DNA from: Bugula neritina
Lineage: Eukaryota; Bryozoa; Gymnolaemata; Cheilostomatida; Bugulidae
Length of the DNA stretch: 60,000 nucleotides
Direction of reading: 5' to 3'
NCBI GenBank assembly: GCA_964035545.1
Contig: OZ037770.1
Location: 3,021,662 to 3,081,661 of the forward strand
In this document: positions 1-14,300 of the stretch, piece by piece
How positions within the stretch are numbered: the first letter of the stretch is position 1
Layout: each line of letters starts with the position of its first letter
Program-made: the position numbers and the translations under genes
The notes under the pieces: model-generated
Told to the model about the DNA's origin: nothing
The model's database searches: none
Seen by the model: the letters and a program-made list of their open reading frames with translations, nothing else

Positions 1-569
1 GTTGAAAATGCGTCTTTTTGAATTATTTTGACTGCTTTTTTATTTTCATATCTTGTATATCACATTTATACCATCTATAAAATTTTGTATTGTTTATTTT
101 TGTTTTTCCATTGCATCATCTTCTTTTCTTCTGAAATCTTAATAAATTTTATGTATTCTTGAATATTATATAAAATTGTTTGTAATATATTTGATTTTAG
201 TTTCTGCTCATATATACAATAAATATTATAATAACGTGTACATCTTAAGAATTTAATAAGTATAATTTGACTCCCTAAAATAACTTGAAAATGAAAACAT
301 AAAAAAAAGAAAAATGGAGTTATCCTCTTTTAACAGAGAAAACTAAACTGTGGCAAATAAAATATTCATTTACCAGATTATTCAAAATATAAAATATAAA
401 CCACTTTGAGTTTCTACAGCAAAATCTTCAAATAATTGAACTGTGAAATTTTTAAATTTTTAAAAAATTCAGATTAGGATTTAATATTTCTAAAGTAGCA
501 CCATAAATCATATATAGACACCATATAAGACACCATAATAATGTGTTGTTCCATAAACCGCAGTCTTTT

Positions 570-3500
570 CTACTGGAGTTGTCGTTCTTTAAAAGCAGAG
601 TCTATTTTCTGTTTCAGCCATTCATGCATAGTGACAGGGGGGTACTTAGAACGCCCCACTAGACATTCTATTAGTGTGGTCTGGTCTGGAATAGCAAAGA
701 ATGGGATAGAAACTCTGTCAGCCTCCTGCAGGTGCATGTCATCTGACACCAACACTCGGTGCTTCTGAAAAACATAAACAGTTCTCAGGGAACAAAGAGA
801 ATAGTTTTTGAAAATACTGCATTCTACAAATTTTAAGTCAAACTTGACTTTCTTCCATCAGAGGTTTTCTATAAAATTGCAACAAAGCAAAGCATGAACC
901 ACATCCACAGCAGAAACATTATGTTTATCACATAGACAAGGTTACCAGTAGAGTAGCTCTTCAATTGTGTTCAATAAAATATGCAACCAGCAACATAACC
1001 TGGTAGAACTTGCTTGCTGTGTCTTTTGTAACTAACCACTACTTAGCGTGACATCACTAGTTAGTGTGACATCACTAGTTAACTTAGGGCCACACGGTGC
1101 GTATTTTCGCGTGCGAAAATTGAAATCACAAGTAGCGTCAGTGATGCGTGATAAATAAAACTTTCATTTTTAAATCGCACTCGCTTTCAATAAAACGCAA
1201 TTTACTGGAATGTAGCACTAAAATAAAGAAATTGGGCTCGCTGAATAACTACCAGCCAATTAGGTGACGACGACAGAGACGATTAACACTTGCGTTGAAA
1301 ATGCTGAGCGACAACTGCAAAGGTTTTCTCAACGCGCACAGTGGACACCTTTGCTACTTGTGATTTCAATTTTCGCATGCGAAAATACGCACCGTGTGGC
1401 CCTAGGCTTAGTGTGACATCACTAATTAGTGTGACATCACTAGTTAATGTGACGTCACTAGTTAGTGTGACATCACTAGTTAGTAGACATCACTAGTTAA
1501 TGTGACATCACTAGTTAGTGTGACATCACTAGTTAATGTGACATCACTAATTACTGTGACATTACTAGTTGAGGTGACATCACTAGTTCGTGTGACATCA
1601 CTAATTCGTGTGACATCACTAGTTCGTGTGACATCACTAGTTAGTGTTACATCACTAGTTAGTGTGACATCACTAGTTAGTGTGACATCACTAGTTAGTG
1701 TGACATCACTAGTTAGTGTGACATCACTAGTTAGTATGGCATCATTAGTTAGTATGACATCACTAGTTAGTATGACAGAGAAAAGAGCATTTTTAATGCG
1801 AAGACAAACCCAGTCTAGACTAAAGTTATCTCGTTTATTTTCCCAATATAACACATCCTAGAACTCAGTCTATAGAATACAGTTGTATGGTAGATTTGAT
1901 GTGTTTATTTTCTCAATATAACGCATTGTGGAACTTACATTAGCAACCAGAGTGTCTGACGTCCAGAACTTCATTACATCACCAATATTAACAATAATAC
2001 CACCAGGGGGAGCTGTCACTGCCTTATATTCTCTAGTAGATCTATTCATCACCTGGTAAAATATAATACACAGAGACTACAAGCAGGGAAGATGACTTCT
2101 AAACGCTAGTAAATCACACTAACAAATATGATAGAATTCAGAGCTCATTGCGTAGAGATCAGGCACAACTAATTCATACAAGTATTATGTAATACGAATC
2201 TCTAACCCAGGGCTATCTTGAATCAGTAAAGTAACGGAGCCGTAGTCACTGTGCTCCCCACATCTAACTTGGCCAGGTTCTAACTCTACATTCACAGAAC
2301 AAACAATATTGTTAGCTCATCTGATTGGTTGAATAGGAAGTGATGTCACACTTGAAACTACATTCACACATGCAATATATTGTATACAATACCATAACTA
2401 ACAGATGTAACTCTTACCCTTATACTTAGTATTCAAGGAAACATCTCAAGATTCCTACACATACATGATATACTATATTGATGTTAATATTCTACTAAAA
2501 TATGGTTTACTAAAGTAACACTGTCTGTTCTATTATATACACAGAATATACAACTATACTGTTACTCCTAGTATGTGTGAATGTGTGTTGTACATACAAC
2601 CAGTAAAATATAGCCTAGGAATCCCACCTTTGTTGAGAGTGGCTGGGTAAAAGTTAACTCGAATAGCCGACTCAGTATGAGAGGAACCAAAGCTATGAGA
2701 ATTTGCTATATAAGACGGGTCTTTCAGTCTTAGACCTAGGCCCATCAGCTTCATGAACTGCAGTGAGAGGGTAGACAGTCTCCCCCACCATTCCTTGAGA
2801 ATTTTCATATAATCTGGTATTTCCTAGAGAAAGTGTAAAATGTTAATAGCAAAGACTCACTCTTTACATTCTCAGTCTAGAAGTTGTTAATTTTTAAAAT
2901 AATGAAACGAAACGATAAAAACTTCAAACAATATTATGCTGGACATTGTGTACAAAAATTATAGATATTCATCGCAATACAAAGTGACTATGTCATACAT
3001 GAAATATTTCAATTTACACTCATATTTGCACTAATGTTTAGTACACACTATACACCTGACAATGAAACCATTTTACACTATAAACTCACTGTTTCTGCCA
3101 TGACTGGTTGAAAGTTAAAAGTTTCCTTGTAGTCCCCTGCCTTCCTATCAGTAGAGAGAGTTTCTCGTCCAACATCCACCCACCCTGTGTTACTCATCAG
3201 TCCCTTTGTGTACAAACACTTTTCACTCCCTCCAAACCAAAGAATCACTTCGTTCATTAATGTGTCCATCTGAAAGCATGAAGCAGACAAAATAAAGTAT
3301 ACTAAAATATTCAGATTCAAGTTTTACCTGTACATATACACTACAGAGCACCTGCTAGCACATGAGAGTACCTGTATATATACACTACAGAGCACTTGCT
3401 AGCACTTGGGAGTAACTGTATATATAGACTACAGAGCACCTGCTGACACCTGCCAGCACTTCATAAAATTGAAAGTGACTTCTGCAACATTGATAGAAAT

Positions 3501-3790
3501 ATAAACAAAACACAAAAATATTGACAATAAATACTGGTTTACATACTATATGACAATCTCTCTAATCTGCTTCATATAAACACCTACACACTACCTGTAT
3601 ATTACTTCGTCTTGAGTTATTCCTGTGTTCACTAGACAGATAAATCCTACAGTCTTTAATGCTGCTATTATGTCATCAGCCAGTGATATCTGTTCAGGAG
3701 TTGTCTTCCATAGTAGTGCTGCATTTCCTGGTATTGACTGTCCAGCAGTAAAGTATATTACAGGCACTATTGGCTTTTCCTCGGCACTAT
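570..3790 (-). CDS. 2-oxoglutarate/Fe(II) dioxygenase, isopenicillin-N-synthase-like (3' part; N-terminal exon not found)
   Basis: Minus-strand exons read as 3606-3790, 3090-3269, 2628-2823, about 2196-2285, 1939-2052 and 570-764 (stop TAG 572-570), about 319 residues. The first exon shows the family N-terminal pattern (ALKTVGFICLVNTGI), then WVDVGRE and the RVNFYP strand. The iron ligands are visible: the HxD pair in GEHSDYGSVTLLIQD and the distal His in NKHRVLV, which forms exactly across the last splice. The 2-oxoglutarate-binding RxS lies in RVSIPFF. VNIGDVMKFWTSD is the usual strand before the distal His. The family oxidises small molecules in the cytosol; the substrate cannot be told. 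The first listed exon starts at phase 1, so at least one upstream exon is missing, perhaps beyond the LINE fragment. The 2196/2052 junction does not join in frame with canonical sites, so an indel, sequence error or unseen donor is likely there. Confidence 0.72.
1040..1786. repeat. 18-bp minisatellite (unit TAGTTAGTGTGACATCAC) in dioxygenase intron
   Basis: A head-to-tail array of an 18-bp unit containing the palindrome ACTAGT. About two copies precede 1086 and about twenty follow 1404; a MITE separates the blocks. Because 18 is a multiple of three, it gives long but meaningless open frames on both strands. Confidence 0.9.
1087..1402. mobile_element. 316-bp MITE with 49-bp terminal inverted repeats
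   Basis: The first 49 bases (1087-1135, starting GGGCCACACGGTGCG) are the reverse complement of 1354-1402 with one mismatch. TA flanks both ends (1085-1086 and 1403-1404), which would fit a TA target duplication. There is no coding capacity. It sits inside the 18-bp minisatellite. The superfamily is unassigned. Confidence 0.8.
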
Positions 3791-3814
3791 CTAAATATCA
3801 ACAAAGGTAAATAA

Positions 3815-4792
3815 GCTGAGTTGAGTAACTTGGTGGATGAGATATGAGATAAGTTGGCTGAACTTTATTAATGACATTGTAAACTGCGTTACACACAGTA
3901 CAATCAGGCTTTTTGCTGATGACACTCTTGTCTACCTGCCCATTACTATTCCAAATGACCATCATTAACTACAGGGAGATCTTTCTAGACTTTATAAGGG
4001 AGCAGAAGAAAACAATATGAAGTCTAACTCAAAGAAAAGTAATGTCATCAGCTTTGGCAAGAAAACCAGAAAATATGGCAAATGTCTTCATTTATAAATT
4101 AGGAGAAGATCCCCTGAATATAGTTGGAGTTGTAAAATACTTTAGAATATTGTTATCATCAGATTTAAAATGGAATAAGCATGTCGGAAATACAATATCA
4201 AAGGCATACAAGGTGTTAGGGTTAATCAACGTCACACCAGGAAATGCCCCAGAAAATGTTAAAATTCTTGCATATAAAACTCTTTGTAGACCTCTCCTGG
4301 AATATGCTGCTGAAGTATGGGACCTGTGCAATAAGCATCTAATAACAAAATTACAAGTTACTCAAAATAGGGCTGTACAGTTCATTAAAAATCTAAAGGG
4401 TAGAGAAGTATCAGTAACAGATGCCAAATTTGACCTAGGTCTGGAAACATTGAGAAAGCGCAGACAGTCACAAAGAATTTCTTTGTTGTGTCGTATTACT
4501 GCTAATGAGGATTTATTTCCAACCTTAACTAAAACTCTTAAATCTATGAAATCCTCAACCCATAACATGAACACCCGTAGTAACACCTTCAACGCTATAG
4601 CCTGTGATTCGAGCCTGTACCTGCAGGATTTTCTTGCGCACTGTCCGGGAGCTCCGTACAGGAGAAGATAGTGGCGAGTTTCTGAGCCTGGATAGATCCG
4701 AGGGTCCAACAATTACTCTCTCGGAGGGGTCTTGGGACTTGACCCAATTAAGATCAAGAGCTCAAACATGAAATCTTTTCTAAGAAAGTAAA
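3815..4792 (+). mobile_element. Degraded non-LTR retrotransposon (LINE) fragment, C-terminal reverse transcriptase
   Basis: Around 3910-3945 the translation gives LFADDTLVYL, the catalytic ADD box of LINE reverse transcriptases. An in-frame stop and a frameshift follow. From 4042 to 4671 an open frame shows the typical thumb region of CR1/L2/Jockey-like elements (YFRILLSSDLKWNKHV, then CRPLLEYAAEVWD, then the LGLETLRKRRQSQR stretch). It is 5' truncated and inactive. It lies antisense to the dioxygenase gene, just upstream of that gene's first visible exon. Confidence 0.85.
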
Positions 4793-7339
4793 AAATACAT
4801 GAAATAGAGAATTCTTGAAATTGAACAAGGTGAATACTCTGCTTAGATACTTGCTTAAACTTAGTGATTAGTTATTATCATTACGCAATAATTATATTTC
4901 ATATTTGTCGTGACACATTAACTATAATTGTCATTATGCCTAATGGCATTCATAATACTTAATAGTAATCATCAACATTATCATAATGATAATCATAACG
5001 TGAATGTAAAACTTAACTATACACTCAACACTCACAGGTACTTGTTTATGTTAAGACTTTCACTGGTACACTAACAGTAATACTAATACTGCATCACAGA
5101 AACACTAACTTACTGACTAACAGTAACGGTAACACTACATCCTAGCAACAGTAACTGAGTAAGTCACTAATCACTAATGACTAACTCTAAGTTTAACACT
5201 AACACTGTTAGTGTTACACTTAGTGATTAACTTCAACATACAATCAGTATTACGTCAAATTTAATGCTTATAGCATACGTATTACTATTAGGTATACTAC
5301 AATCTATAGTATTAGCAATGATTATAAGTTATAGTAATGCCCAACTCAAATATCAATATGAATATCGATATTCATTTGAAACATAATATGAAGGAAACTA
5401 GAACAAATGTTGAAAACGGAATCAATAGTTTTACCCAATAATGTGAAGTTACCAATGGAACAGCAACCAATTGCAGTTTTTTCCAAGAAGGCATAACTCG
5501 TTTTGTATCCTAGCACGTGACTGCTTTGTCATAGCCTTGCGACCACTTAATGTGATAACATTGCCTAATCATTACATTTTGCTAATCGAGACTAATGAAG
5601 ACTAATCAACTCGCTAGCCTTGGAAACCTGGCTTTTATTTTTCAATGAATGAAAATGAAAGCCGTTGTCGAAGAGTCAGACTTGTTGAACTAATGTTGAA
5701 CTAGTGTTAATGTATTCACAAAGGGAAAGTTCTTGACAAATGATAGTGTAATATGGAAGATTGTACTTAGTAAATTAACGTAATAAGTAGGCAATATGTA
5801 TTTTTGCACTTTTATTTAGTTAACTTTAGTATTTTTTGCACCCAATTCAATGCAATGCAATTGTGAACTGAGTTATAAATATAATTTTATTTTATTTTAA
5901 AACTAGAAGTTTATTCTTAATCTAAATTAAAATATAAATCTATAATCATAGAGATATTTGATAATCATAATGATATTTGATAATCATAATGGTTAATAAA
6001 ATACTGGTTTTATTGATTTTGATTATCATTATACTTATAATACTAATAGTAATGATCTATCACTATCAGTATCTAGGATGACACCAATGAATAATCATAA
6101 TGATAGTTCATAGTTGTATTTATACTAATGATTATAATATATTTGAAATTAGTATGACTATTACTCACTATAAGTTATTGTGTAAGTAATAATAATAGTA
6201 GTAACACTCGTACTCAATCTCATAGTCATACTCAAACTGGTAGCCTACAGTCATACTGACAATGATACTCATACTTATACTATTATTATTACTAAGTCTG
6301 GTACTATAGGGTGTCGGTTATTTTGTACACAAGTCGTTTCGTAAACAACAATGTAAATTAACTAAAATACATAATATTTTTGATATGTTTTAAATATTTA
6401 CTTATTATTCAGGTTTAGGGTTGATTCATTATTCATTTTGTCTACAGAAATTTGTGTACAAAATGCCAGGAACCAATGCTATAATACTAATACTGATAGT
6501 GATATTATTACAATTAGTAATACTAATACTAATAGCAATGCTATAACTACAGCTAATTAGTAATACACATGCTAATACTAATGGTAATAGGAGTACATTT
6601 AGTTTTATTATACTTATATCCAAAACTAATAGTAGTACTAATAGTAATGCTAATAGTCATAGTGGCGCTTATAACTTAAACTATAACTATAAGTAACAAA
6701 AGTTGTAATTGTTAGTCACAGTGAGTATGACTGTCCTATGACTTCTCTTTTATAATTATAGAATATAGACTGTTGAGTTATGGTTTAAATTTTACTTACA
6801 CCCAGGTTTACTAATTAATTTAATTAAAACTAGCTCTATTAGTACTACTATGCATGCATGATAATAATTGTGCTAATAGTCGTAACATCAACTAGTCTTC
6901 TGCAATAATAATAAATGTTAGTTGATTGACTAGAAGTAAAATAATAATATCAGTTAACTCACTAGAAGTATAGTAATAACTTTAGCTCACGGTTATAACT
7001 TCTAATTCACAGTATTATCAAATATGTTTTATGATTATTATTTTAAATTATCAAATGTAAAGATAAATTTAAAATTATTGTTACAAACACCCCCAGTCTC
7101 ATGTAATAAGAAGCATTGTTCTAAAGTTAGACCTTAACTTTTTTATAGCAGCTATGCACTTGATAGTATTGTAGTGCAATAAATCTAACCTCTAAAGACA
7201 TGTAAATTGTCAATCATTTTTCATGATTGTTCTAATTTGTATAGTAAATTTATTATTTTTAATAGTATTATTTGTTACAAATTCAATTTGTAGCTACTAC
7301 TTTACTATAAAAAAACTCACGGAAGTTTATAGGTTTTTT
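4793..7339. other. Low-complexity intergenic DNA
   Basis: AT-rich sequence dominated by degenerate short motifs (TAATAC, TAGTAA, CATAATGATAATC) at roughly 4880-5370, 5940-6340 and 6470-7010. I see no exon, RNA gene or intact transposon. Confidence 0.6.
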
Positions 7340-7500
7340 GTTAAATAGGGCTAAGGACTTATTCAGATGGGGCACAGGAGCAATTATGACTGGCTACTTT
7401 TTCTAACATCATCAATTGTCGTTGTCGGGGTTCAAACCCATGACTTTTTGTTTACTGAGAAAACAGTTTAACCCCTAGACCTCCTAGCTACTACTTTACT
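7340..7500 (-). mobile_element. tRNA-derived SINE-like sequence
   Basis: Read on the minus strand, an A-box-like stretch (GTAGCTAGGAGGTCTAGGGG, around 7495-7475) is followed about 45 bases later by GGGTTTGAACCCC (around 7435-7423), which matches the RNA polymerase III B box. The spacing fits a tRNA head, but the stems are poor, so this is a tRNA-derived repeat and not a functional tRNA. Confidence 0.4.
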
Positions 7501-8359
7501 ATGACGTATGATATCTCAATCAAATGATGCGCAAACTCTAGTAACAATATTTGAATTACAATAACTAGCATAATGTGGCATTTAGCATATTTATGTGTTT
7601 ATTAAATAAATCATTAGGAAATTCTCAGACATGTGGTGGTATTAAATTACTTTCTCCTGGTAGATGGGTAGTTGAAATTTGACTATGGATCAATATTTAT
7701 AATACTTAAGTCAAATAATAATGTTCCATGCTATGCAGTCAAGTGGTTTTAGAGTCGTGCTCTTTCATCTTTTGGCAAACGCCCCAATTTTTGATGACGG
7801 ATATGTTTATCTGTTTTGAAATTTTATTCATTTTTTTACTTTTTATGTGAAATTTGATTTTTACAGTTTTAAATAACTATTTGTTGAGCTTGAAGGATAT
7901 TATTTCATAGGAATAATGAGTTTTCTGAATCAAAAATTAGTAGTTAAGTTCAACATTTACATAAGTCTAGCATTCTGACTGTATTATTTATTTTATAGTA
8001 AAAGTTGACATCAACTTGACATTGAATAGCACCACCTCAGCTAATGAGTGGAAATGATTTTCACATCAATCTATGTATTCTGTTTTTACCAGAGAGAGAC
8101 TTTCTAATGTGTCTAATTTCATGGAATAAACTCTATGGACCAACGAACACCATGCTTTAACTGAAAGTTGTGAAATAGGAAGAGTATTTTTGTATGTTTG
8201 AACTTCTACCTTTTTGTAGCAGTTAGAATATTATATTCTGATTTTATTGTTTAGGTTTTTCTTATAGGTGACTTTGAGCTTAAACCCTCAGGGTTAATTT
8301 TTTTAAAAATATGTTTGACCCAAACCTCACTTGTTTATTTTAATTATTTCTTGAACCAG

Positions 8360-8368
8360 ATGCTGTGA
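8360..8368 (+). promoter_or_regulatory. Two-codon upstream ORF overlapping the REV1 start
   Basis: ATG CTG TGA at 8360-8368 ends in a TGA that overlaps the chosen REV1 start ATG (8368-8370). If the mRNA contains it, initiation there would have to be followed by reinitiation or leaky scanning. However, AACCAG just before 8360 could be a splice acceptor, so the 5' leader is uncertain. Confidence 0.25.
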
Positions 8369-11300
8369 TGAGTGGACGAGATATTGAGAGAAACTATGAG
8401 ACTGAGAGGGAAGTTAAGACGAGACGTAAACGTGAGCAGGAAGAATGGGCTCGTCACGTAAGTTGAGTTTACTTGTCAGACATGTTCTGTTTACCAGCTT
8501 AGTTTGTATTATATATTACTAGTTATATGTTTATATTATATATTACTAGTTATATGTTTATATTATATATTACTATTTATATGTTATATTATATATTACT
8601 AGTTATTTGTATATTATATATTACTAGTTATATGTTTATATTATATATTACTAGTTGTATGTTATATTATATATTACTAGTTATGTGTTATATTATATAT
8701 TACTAGTTATATGATTATATTATATATTACTAGTTTTATGTTATATTATATATTACTAGTTATATGTTATATTATATATTACTAGTTATATGTTATATTA
8801 TATATTACTAGTTATATGTTATATTATATATTACTATTTATATGTTCTATTATATATGTTATATATTACTAGTTATATGATTATATTGTATAAATTACTA
8901 GTTATATGGTTATATTATATATTACTATTTATATGTTATATTATATATGTTATATATTAATAGTTATATGATTATATTACATATTACTAGTTATATGTTA
9001 TAATCATTATATATTACTAGATATTACAGTGAGTTATAGTATGCATAGCTTGAGATCTAAAGGTAGTCACAGACTATACAGGGTACTCAGGCTATATTCT
9101 GTGACACTGATTCACTGTTGTAGGGTGGCTATATGAACGCTAAGGTACAGAAACTAATCAACAAGTACGACTCTGATAAATCTCGTGAAAAACACGAATC
9201 TCAGTCTAAACTGTTTGAAAACGTGGCTATCTTTGTCAATGGTTACACAGGTTAGTCGTGGAACTTTGGTATCAAAAGTAGGGGGTGTGTATTCACCTCT
9301 CGTACTGACAAGAATAAGACTATTATCAGACATTAAATAAGGGATTCTCACATACATACATGTATACTTTATATTCGATAATGAAATCAACTTTCTGAAC
9401 TCAAACTGTTACATAATTTACATATGAAGAAAGTGACTCTGTGTGGAATGAATTTTCATTTAAAGAAATTTATGTAGACTATTCAGTATGCAGTATTTCT
9501 AGTCTTGTTTTGATGAGGATGTTTATTTTCCAATTTTGTGGTATAATTACTGAGTTTGGAGTTAGAGTTGCACCAGAGAGGTATGATAATAGAAACTGTG
9601 ACTCAGTACAGAGTAACAGTGGTCTACAGTTAGTGTAGCCTTAGAACTTGTTTCTATACAAAATTGTAATTGAATATATAAACCTGTACTCTGTAATATG
9701 CTGTGATAATTTCAACACAGTAATTGAGAGAATAACTCCTGTATTGTATCTTTTAATAACATGCTGAAATGAGAATAGATTTAAAACATTTTACTAAACT
9801 TTGAGTGGAATAGAAATTCACTGCTGATTTTTTTTCTTGTTTCATCAACATTGTGATATATTTCTTTTTTACTATTTGCTATGGTTTATTTGAACTGTCA
9901 TTAGTAACTATTGTATTTGTAGAGCCTAGTTTTGATGTGCTGAGAAATTATATGATTGAGGGTGGGGGTAGATTTGAACACTACTACTCCGCAACACGGG
10001 TCACTCACATTGTAGCCACCAGTCTAGCTCTTAGCAAACAAAAACTCTTTTCTGATGAAAAGGTGAGAAATTGAAAAGTTGTTTCTCTTTATTCACTCAT
10101 TTCCTGTTTAATCTCTCGCTCTTCTTTTCTATTCGACAACTTTTACTAATCATTATTTGTTCATTTTTACTCTTTCACTGAGTGCTGAGATTGAGTCGGC
10201 TGTGTTTCCAGGTGGTGCTGCCATCTTGGATTACCGACAGCGTGAAGAAGAATTCCCTCCAGCCATACGAGAAATATCTGCTGTTGAAAAGAAATAAAAT
10301 AACAAACTTCTTCACCAGCCGAGAGTCAGCACCCTGGACAGGAAGTGATGTCATAGATCCTTTAGGTAAGAGTCAGCGTAATACAAGATGCTGACTGTCA
10401 ATATCAGTGCTTCATGTACCTCTTTAGTCATGTGAGTTTAGTATATGTATTTCTCTACTTCCTACTACTCAGCTCTCCTATTGGACAAGTAAAGTATGTT
10501 CTCTAGATTATCTGAACAAATGAGCAGCAGAATCTCATGGTTGGGTTTTTGAATGAGTAGTTTTATTCCGTGGGAAGACAATTCTCAAAACCCACAGCCT
10601 CTCTTTCATGATTCATCTCTCCATACCATGTAATTATATAATATACAGTCACGTGATCTGCACATGTAATTTGTTTCATATGTATGTCTCAATGTGCTGT
10701 AGAGATCAATGATGTAGCAGAAGATGCTCCTCAGTCCTCCACTTCCAAAGAGCTCTACAGCTCCACGACTGAAGATCTGTGAGTTTATTTGTAACTACTT
10801 CACTGATTAGTGCTGTGACGGTCTTCAATTTAGGAGGTGTACTATGAATATTGTCATTGTCTTCTGTAGCCCGGGTACCACTATTCAGCAAGAGCAGTCA
10901 AAGAAGGGTGGCAAATCTTCGGCCCTCAACATGCTCAGTGCTGATCAACCTGGTTTTGTGGCTGAGTTTTACGGAAACTCCCGCCTACACCATCTCTCTG
11001 AATGGAGGACTCAGCTGAAGGATCTGGTAGACATATGAGAGTATTCACTCTTCCTCCTAGTACTGTGATATGTTATTCTATGTCTTGTATAATACAATCT
11101 TATCCAATACTATTCCAGTATAAAATAGGTGTGACAGTTGACTTAGCATCAAACTATACAAAACATAGCCTCTGATTCCTTCCACAGGTCAATGAGATCA
11201 GAGCAGATCCAGAACACAGGCTAACTGGAAGAGACCATCTCGTCCACAAGTACCTAGACAGTAGCAAACCTAGCTCGTCACCTCTCGCACTAGAGTTATC

Positions 11301-14300
11301 TTCACATAACAAGTCTACTAGTTCTGTGTACATGCACATAGACATGGATTGCTTCTTTGTCAGCGTTGTGTTGAGGCAGCATCCAGAGTTGAAAGGTCAG
11401 GATGAGGAGGTTACACATATTATAGTGTAGATATTACATGGTTACACATATTATACTGTAGCTATTACATGGTTACACATATTATAGTGTAGATATTACA
11501 TGATTACGCATCTTATAGTGTAGATATTACATGGTTACACATATTATAGTGTTGTTATTACATGGTTACACATATTGTAGTGTAGATATTACATGGTTAC
11601 ACATATTATAGTGTATATATTACATGGTTATACATATTATAGTGTATATATTACATGGTTACACATATTATAGTGTAGATATTACATGGTTACACATATT
11701 ATAGTGTAGATATTACATGGTTACACATATTATAGTGTATATATTACATGGTTACACATATTATAGTATAGATATTACATGGTTACACATTCACGACAGA
11801 TAGTCCGGTGGTGGTGGCCCATTCTAAAGGGGATGTTCCTGGTAACCAACTCTACAGTTCCATGTCTCAAATCGCTAGCTGTAACTATGTGGCTAGACAG
11901 GTGATTATTCTTTGAACTTTGTAATTATTATGGAGTTGTCTGCACTCCTTGTTTTCTTCATTATTGTAAATAGAATAATGTAGTCTACATAGCTACTACT
12001 TGAGATAGAGGAAAGATGTTTAGAAACTTAATTCATTCTTCACTCCATGCTTTATCAGGACACAATATGTATTATATTAATGCACAACTTAATGTCCTAA
12101 TGTTGAACAACTTGTGTTGCAGTGCAGTTGGTCAACCTAACAAAAGTTTTCGTAACTCTAATGAGCTACCTGCAAAATACAATCAAAGAAGTATTTCTAT
12201 AGCTGTATTTCTATTAGACTAAATAGCTGTAAATTTTCAACATAATTTATTAAGCTAAAGACTAAAAGAAAAAGACATTCACTATCTCAGTATTGTAATG
12301 TACCATAGCTGTCCTCCTTTTCCAGCATGTCTCGGTGTTCAATTCTGAGTAATTTTTGCTTTTCATTAAAAACATATTTTATTGAGCTTTACTTACTGGC
12401 CTCCTCAGTTTTACAAACTCAACATTATGATTATAATATTCTCAGAGAAAACCTGCAGTTCAGTTTCAGCAGCTTATTACATTAGCTACTGATTACAAGA
12501 TTACCTGCTGCATTTCTGTGAGTTGACAGTGTTTCACATCATGTGAAATAGACTAAGTTATCTCTACTGCAGGCGGGTGTCAAGAACGGCATGATGATGG
12601 GCAAGGCACTGAGTCTATGTCCTGACCTTCAAGTTCTCCCGTATGACTTTGATGGTTACAGCGAGGTTTCCAGGACTCTCTATCACACTGTGGCTAGGTT
12701 TGTCATGTCCCGTCATTTCCCTATTACATGTAATGGTGTACTCAGCGTAACTCTTGGGGTAGCCGCTATAAACTGCAGTAAAGCTATGTCTCCACCCCTG
12801 TGTAAACCCCTCATAGTGTCTCCACCCACCCCTGTGAGAACCCCTTATGTTTTCTTCACCTTTGTGAAAACTCCTCACGGTGGCCCCATCCCTATGGGAA
12901 CCCCTTAAGATGTCTCCACCCACCCCTGTGAGAACCCCTTATGTTTTCTTCACCCTTGTGAAACCCCTCACGGTGGCTCCATCCCTATGGGAACCCCTTA
13001 AGATGTCTCTACCCACCCCTGTGGGAACCCCTTATGTTTTCTCTACCCTTGTAAAAACTTCTTACGTTTTCTTCATATCTTCGAAAAGCCCTCATAATCA
13101 GAGTTTACCAGGTGGCCTGAGAACTTATTTACTGCAGCTCATGAAAAGTTGCTGTTGGATATTCTTGATGACATCACCCATTCCTGGATACGAACCCAAT
13201 ACTTGGCTCTTGCCATTGTTATTAAGATAGTTTTCTATCACCTGCCAAACTGTGGGGGCCATTTGTTTTGTAATTAACATTTAAATATACCAAGCTAAAA
13301 TATGATGGTTCACCTTTACTGAAAATATTTCATATCAAAGACCGGAAGAGAAGCCATCAATATCCGCCCTGATAAAACTGTAATGTCTACATGCATGTCT
13401 AGAGTTGTCTGCCCAGTTCTCCTGTTGGACTCGTAGTTTGTAACTAAAGGACTATACTCCATCTCTAAATTTGTAGATTCTGTAGATGTAATCTGTAGAT
13501 GTAATCTGTAGATGTAATCTGTAGATGTAATCTGTAGATGTAATCTGTAGATGTAATCTGTAGATCTGTAATCTGTAGATCTGTAATCTGTAGATGTATT
13601 CTGTAGATGTAATCTGTAGATGCATTTAGTAACTTAGTAAAATTTTCTTTTGAGTAAATTTGTTATAAAGAAATAGCTGACTCTACAGAACTGTTTTCCC
13701 TCCACAACAAGAAATTAAATGTGTTATATGTTGTGAGCTTTTTAAGTATTTGAATTGGGACAATCTGTATGCTGAATCTATACTCTATATATTATATTTG
13801 GCTGCCTTATGGAATGTGTTTTACCTGTTATATAGAAGCTAAGGGAGGATCTTAGGCTAATTATATTGGTTTGGGGGTGTATGCTTGCTATGCCCTGTTA
13901 CCAACACACTGATATTCCCCTATGCAGGTACAATATCAACTGGTGGCCTACAAAACATAGTAAAAGTAAATAAAATGTTGGTACAAGATAGAGTCAGCTG
14001 TTGGCTGACCAACGCTCACACACGCTGTCAACCTGCACAGCTTGTCACAACCAAACTCTGACAGCATCATACAGTACATCTGTCAGCAGGATCTGGTGTA
14101 GCAGTGACTAGATGTGTCAGCATTGGAGGCTGTTCTTTAGGCAACAGCAAATTTGTGGTTGTAGAGTTGACACTAGAGTCACAGTAGTACTGAGTAGAGT
14201 CACAGTAGTACTGAGTAGAGTCACAGTAGTACTGAGTAGAGTCACAGTAGTACTGAGTAGAGTCACAGTAGTACTGAGTAGAGTCACAGTAGTACTGAGT

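Noticed and set aside
541-768. Plus-strand 75-codon frame
   Set aside because: Antisense to the last dioxygenase exon, whose minus-strand translation carries KHRVLV and RVSIPFF.
1480-1861. Thr/Ser/Val-rich repeat proteins on both strands
   Set aside because: The 18-bp minisatellite keeps all frames open; there is no start context, family or splice support.
11405-11790. CRISPR-like look of regularly repeated sequence
   Set aside because: The 31-bp copies abut with no unique spacers and lie in a eukaryotic intron, so this is a minisatellite.
12591-13230. Plus-strand frames of 105 and 116 codons
   Set aside because: The first begins in REV1 exon 9 and runs past its donor into a C-rich tandem repeat; the second is wholly within that repeat and flanking intron.
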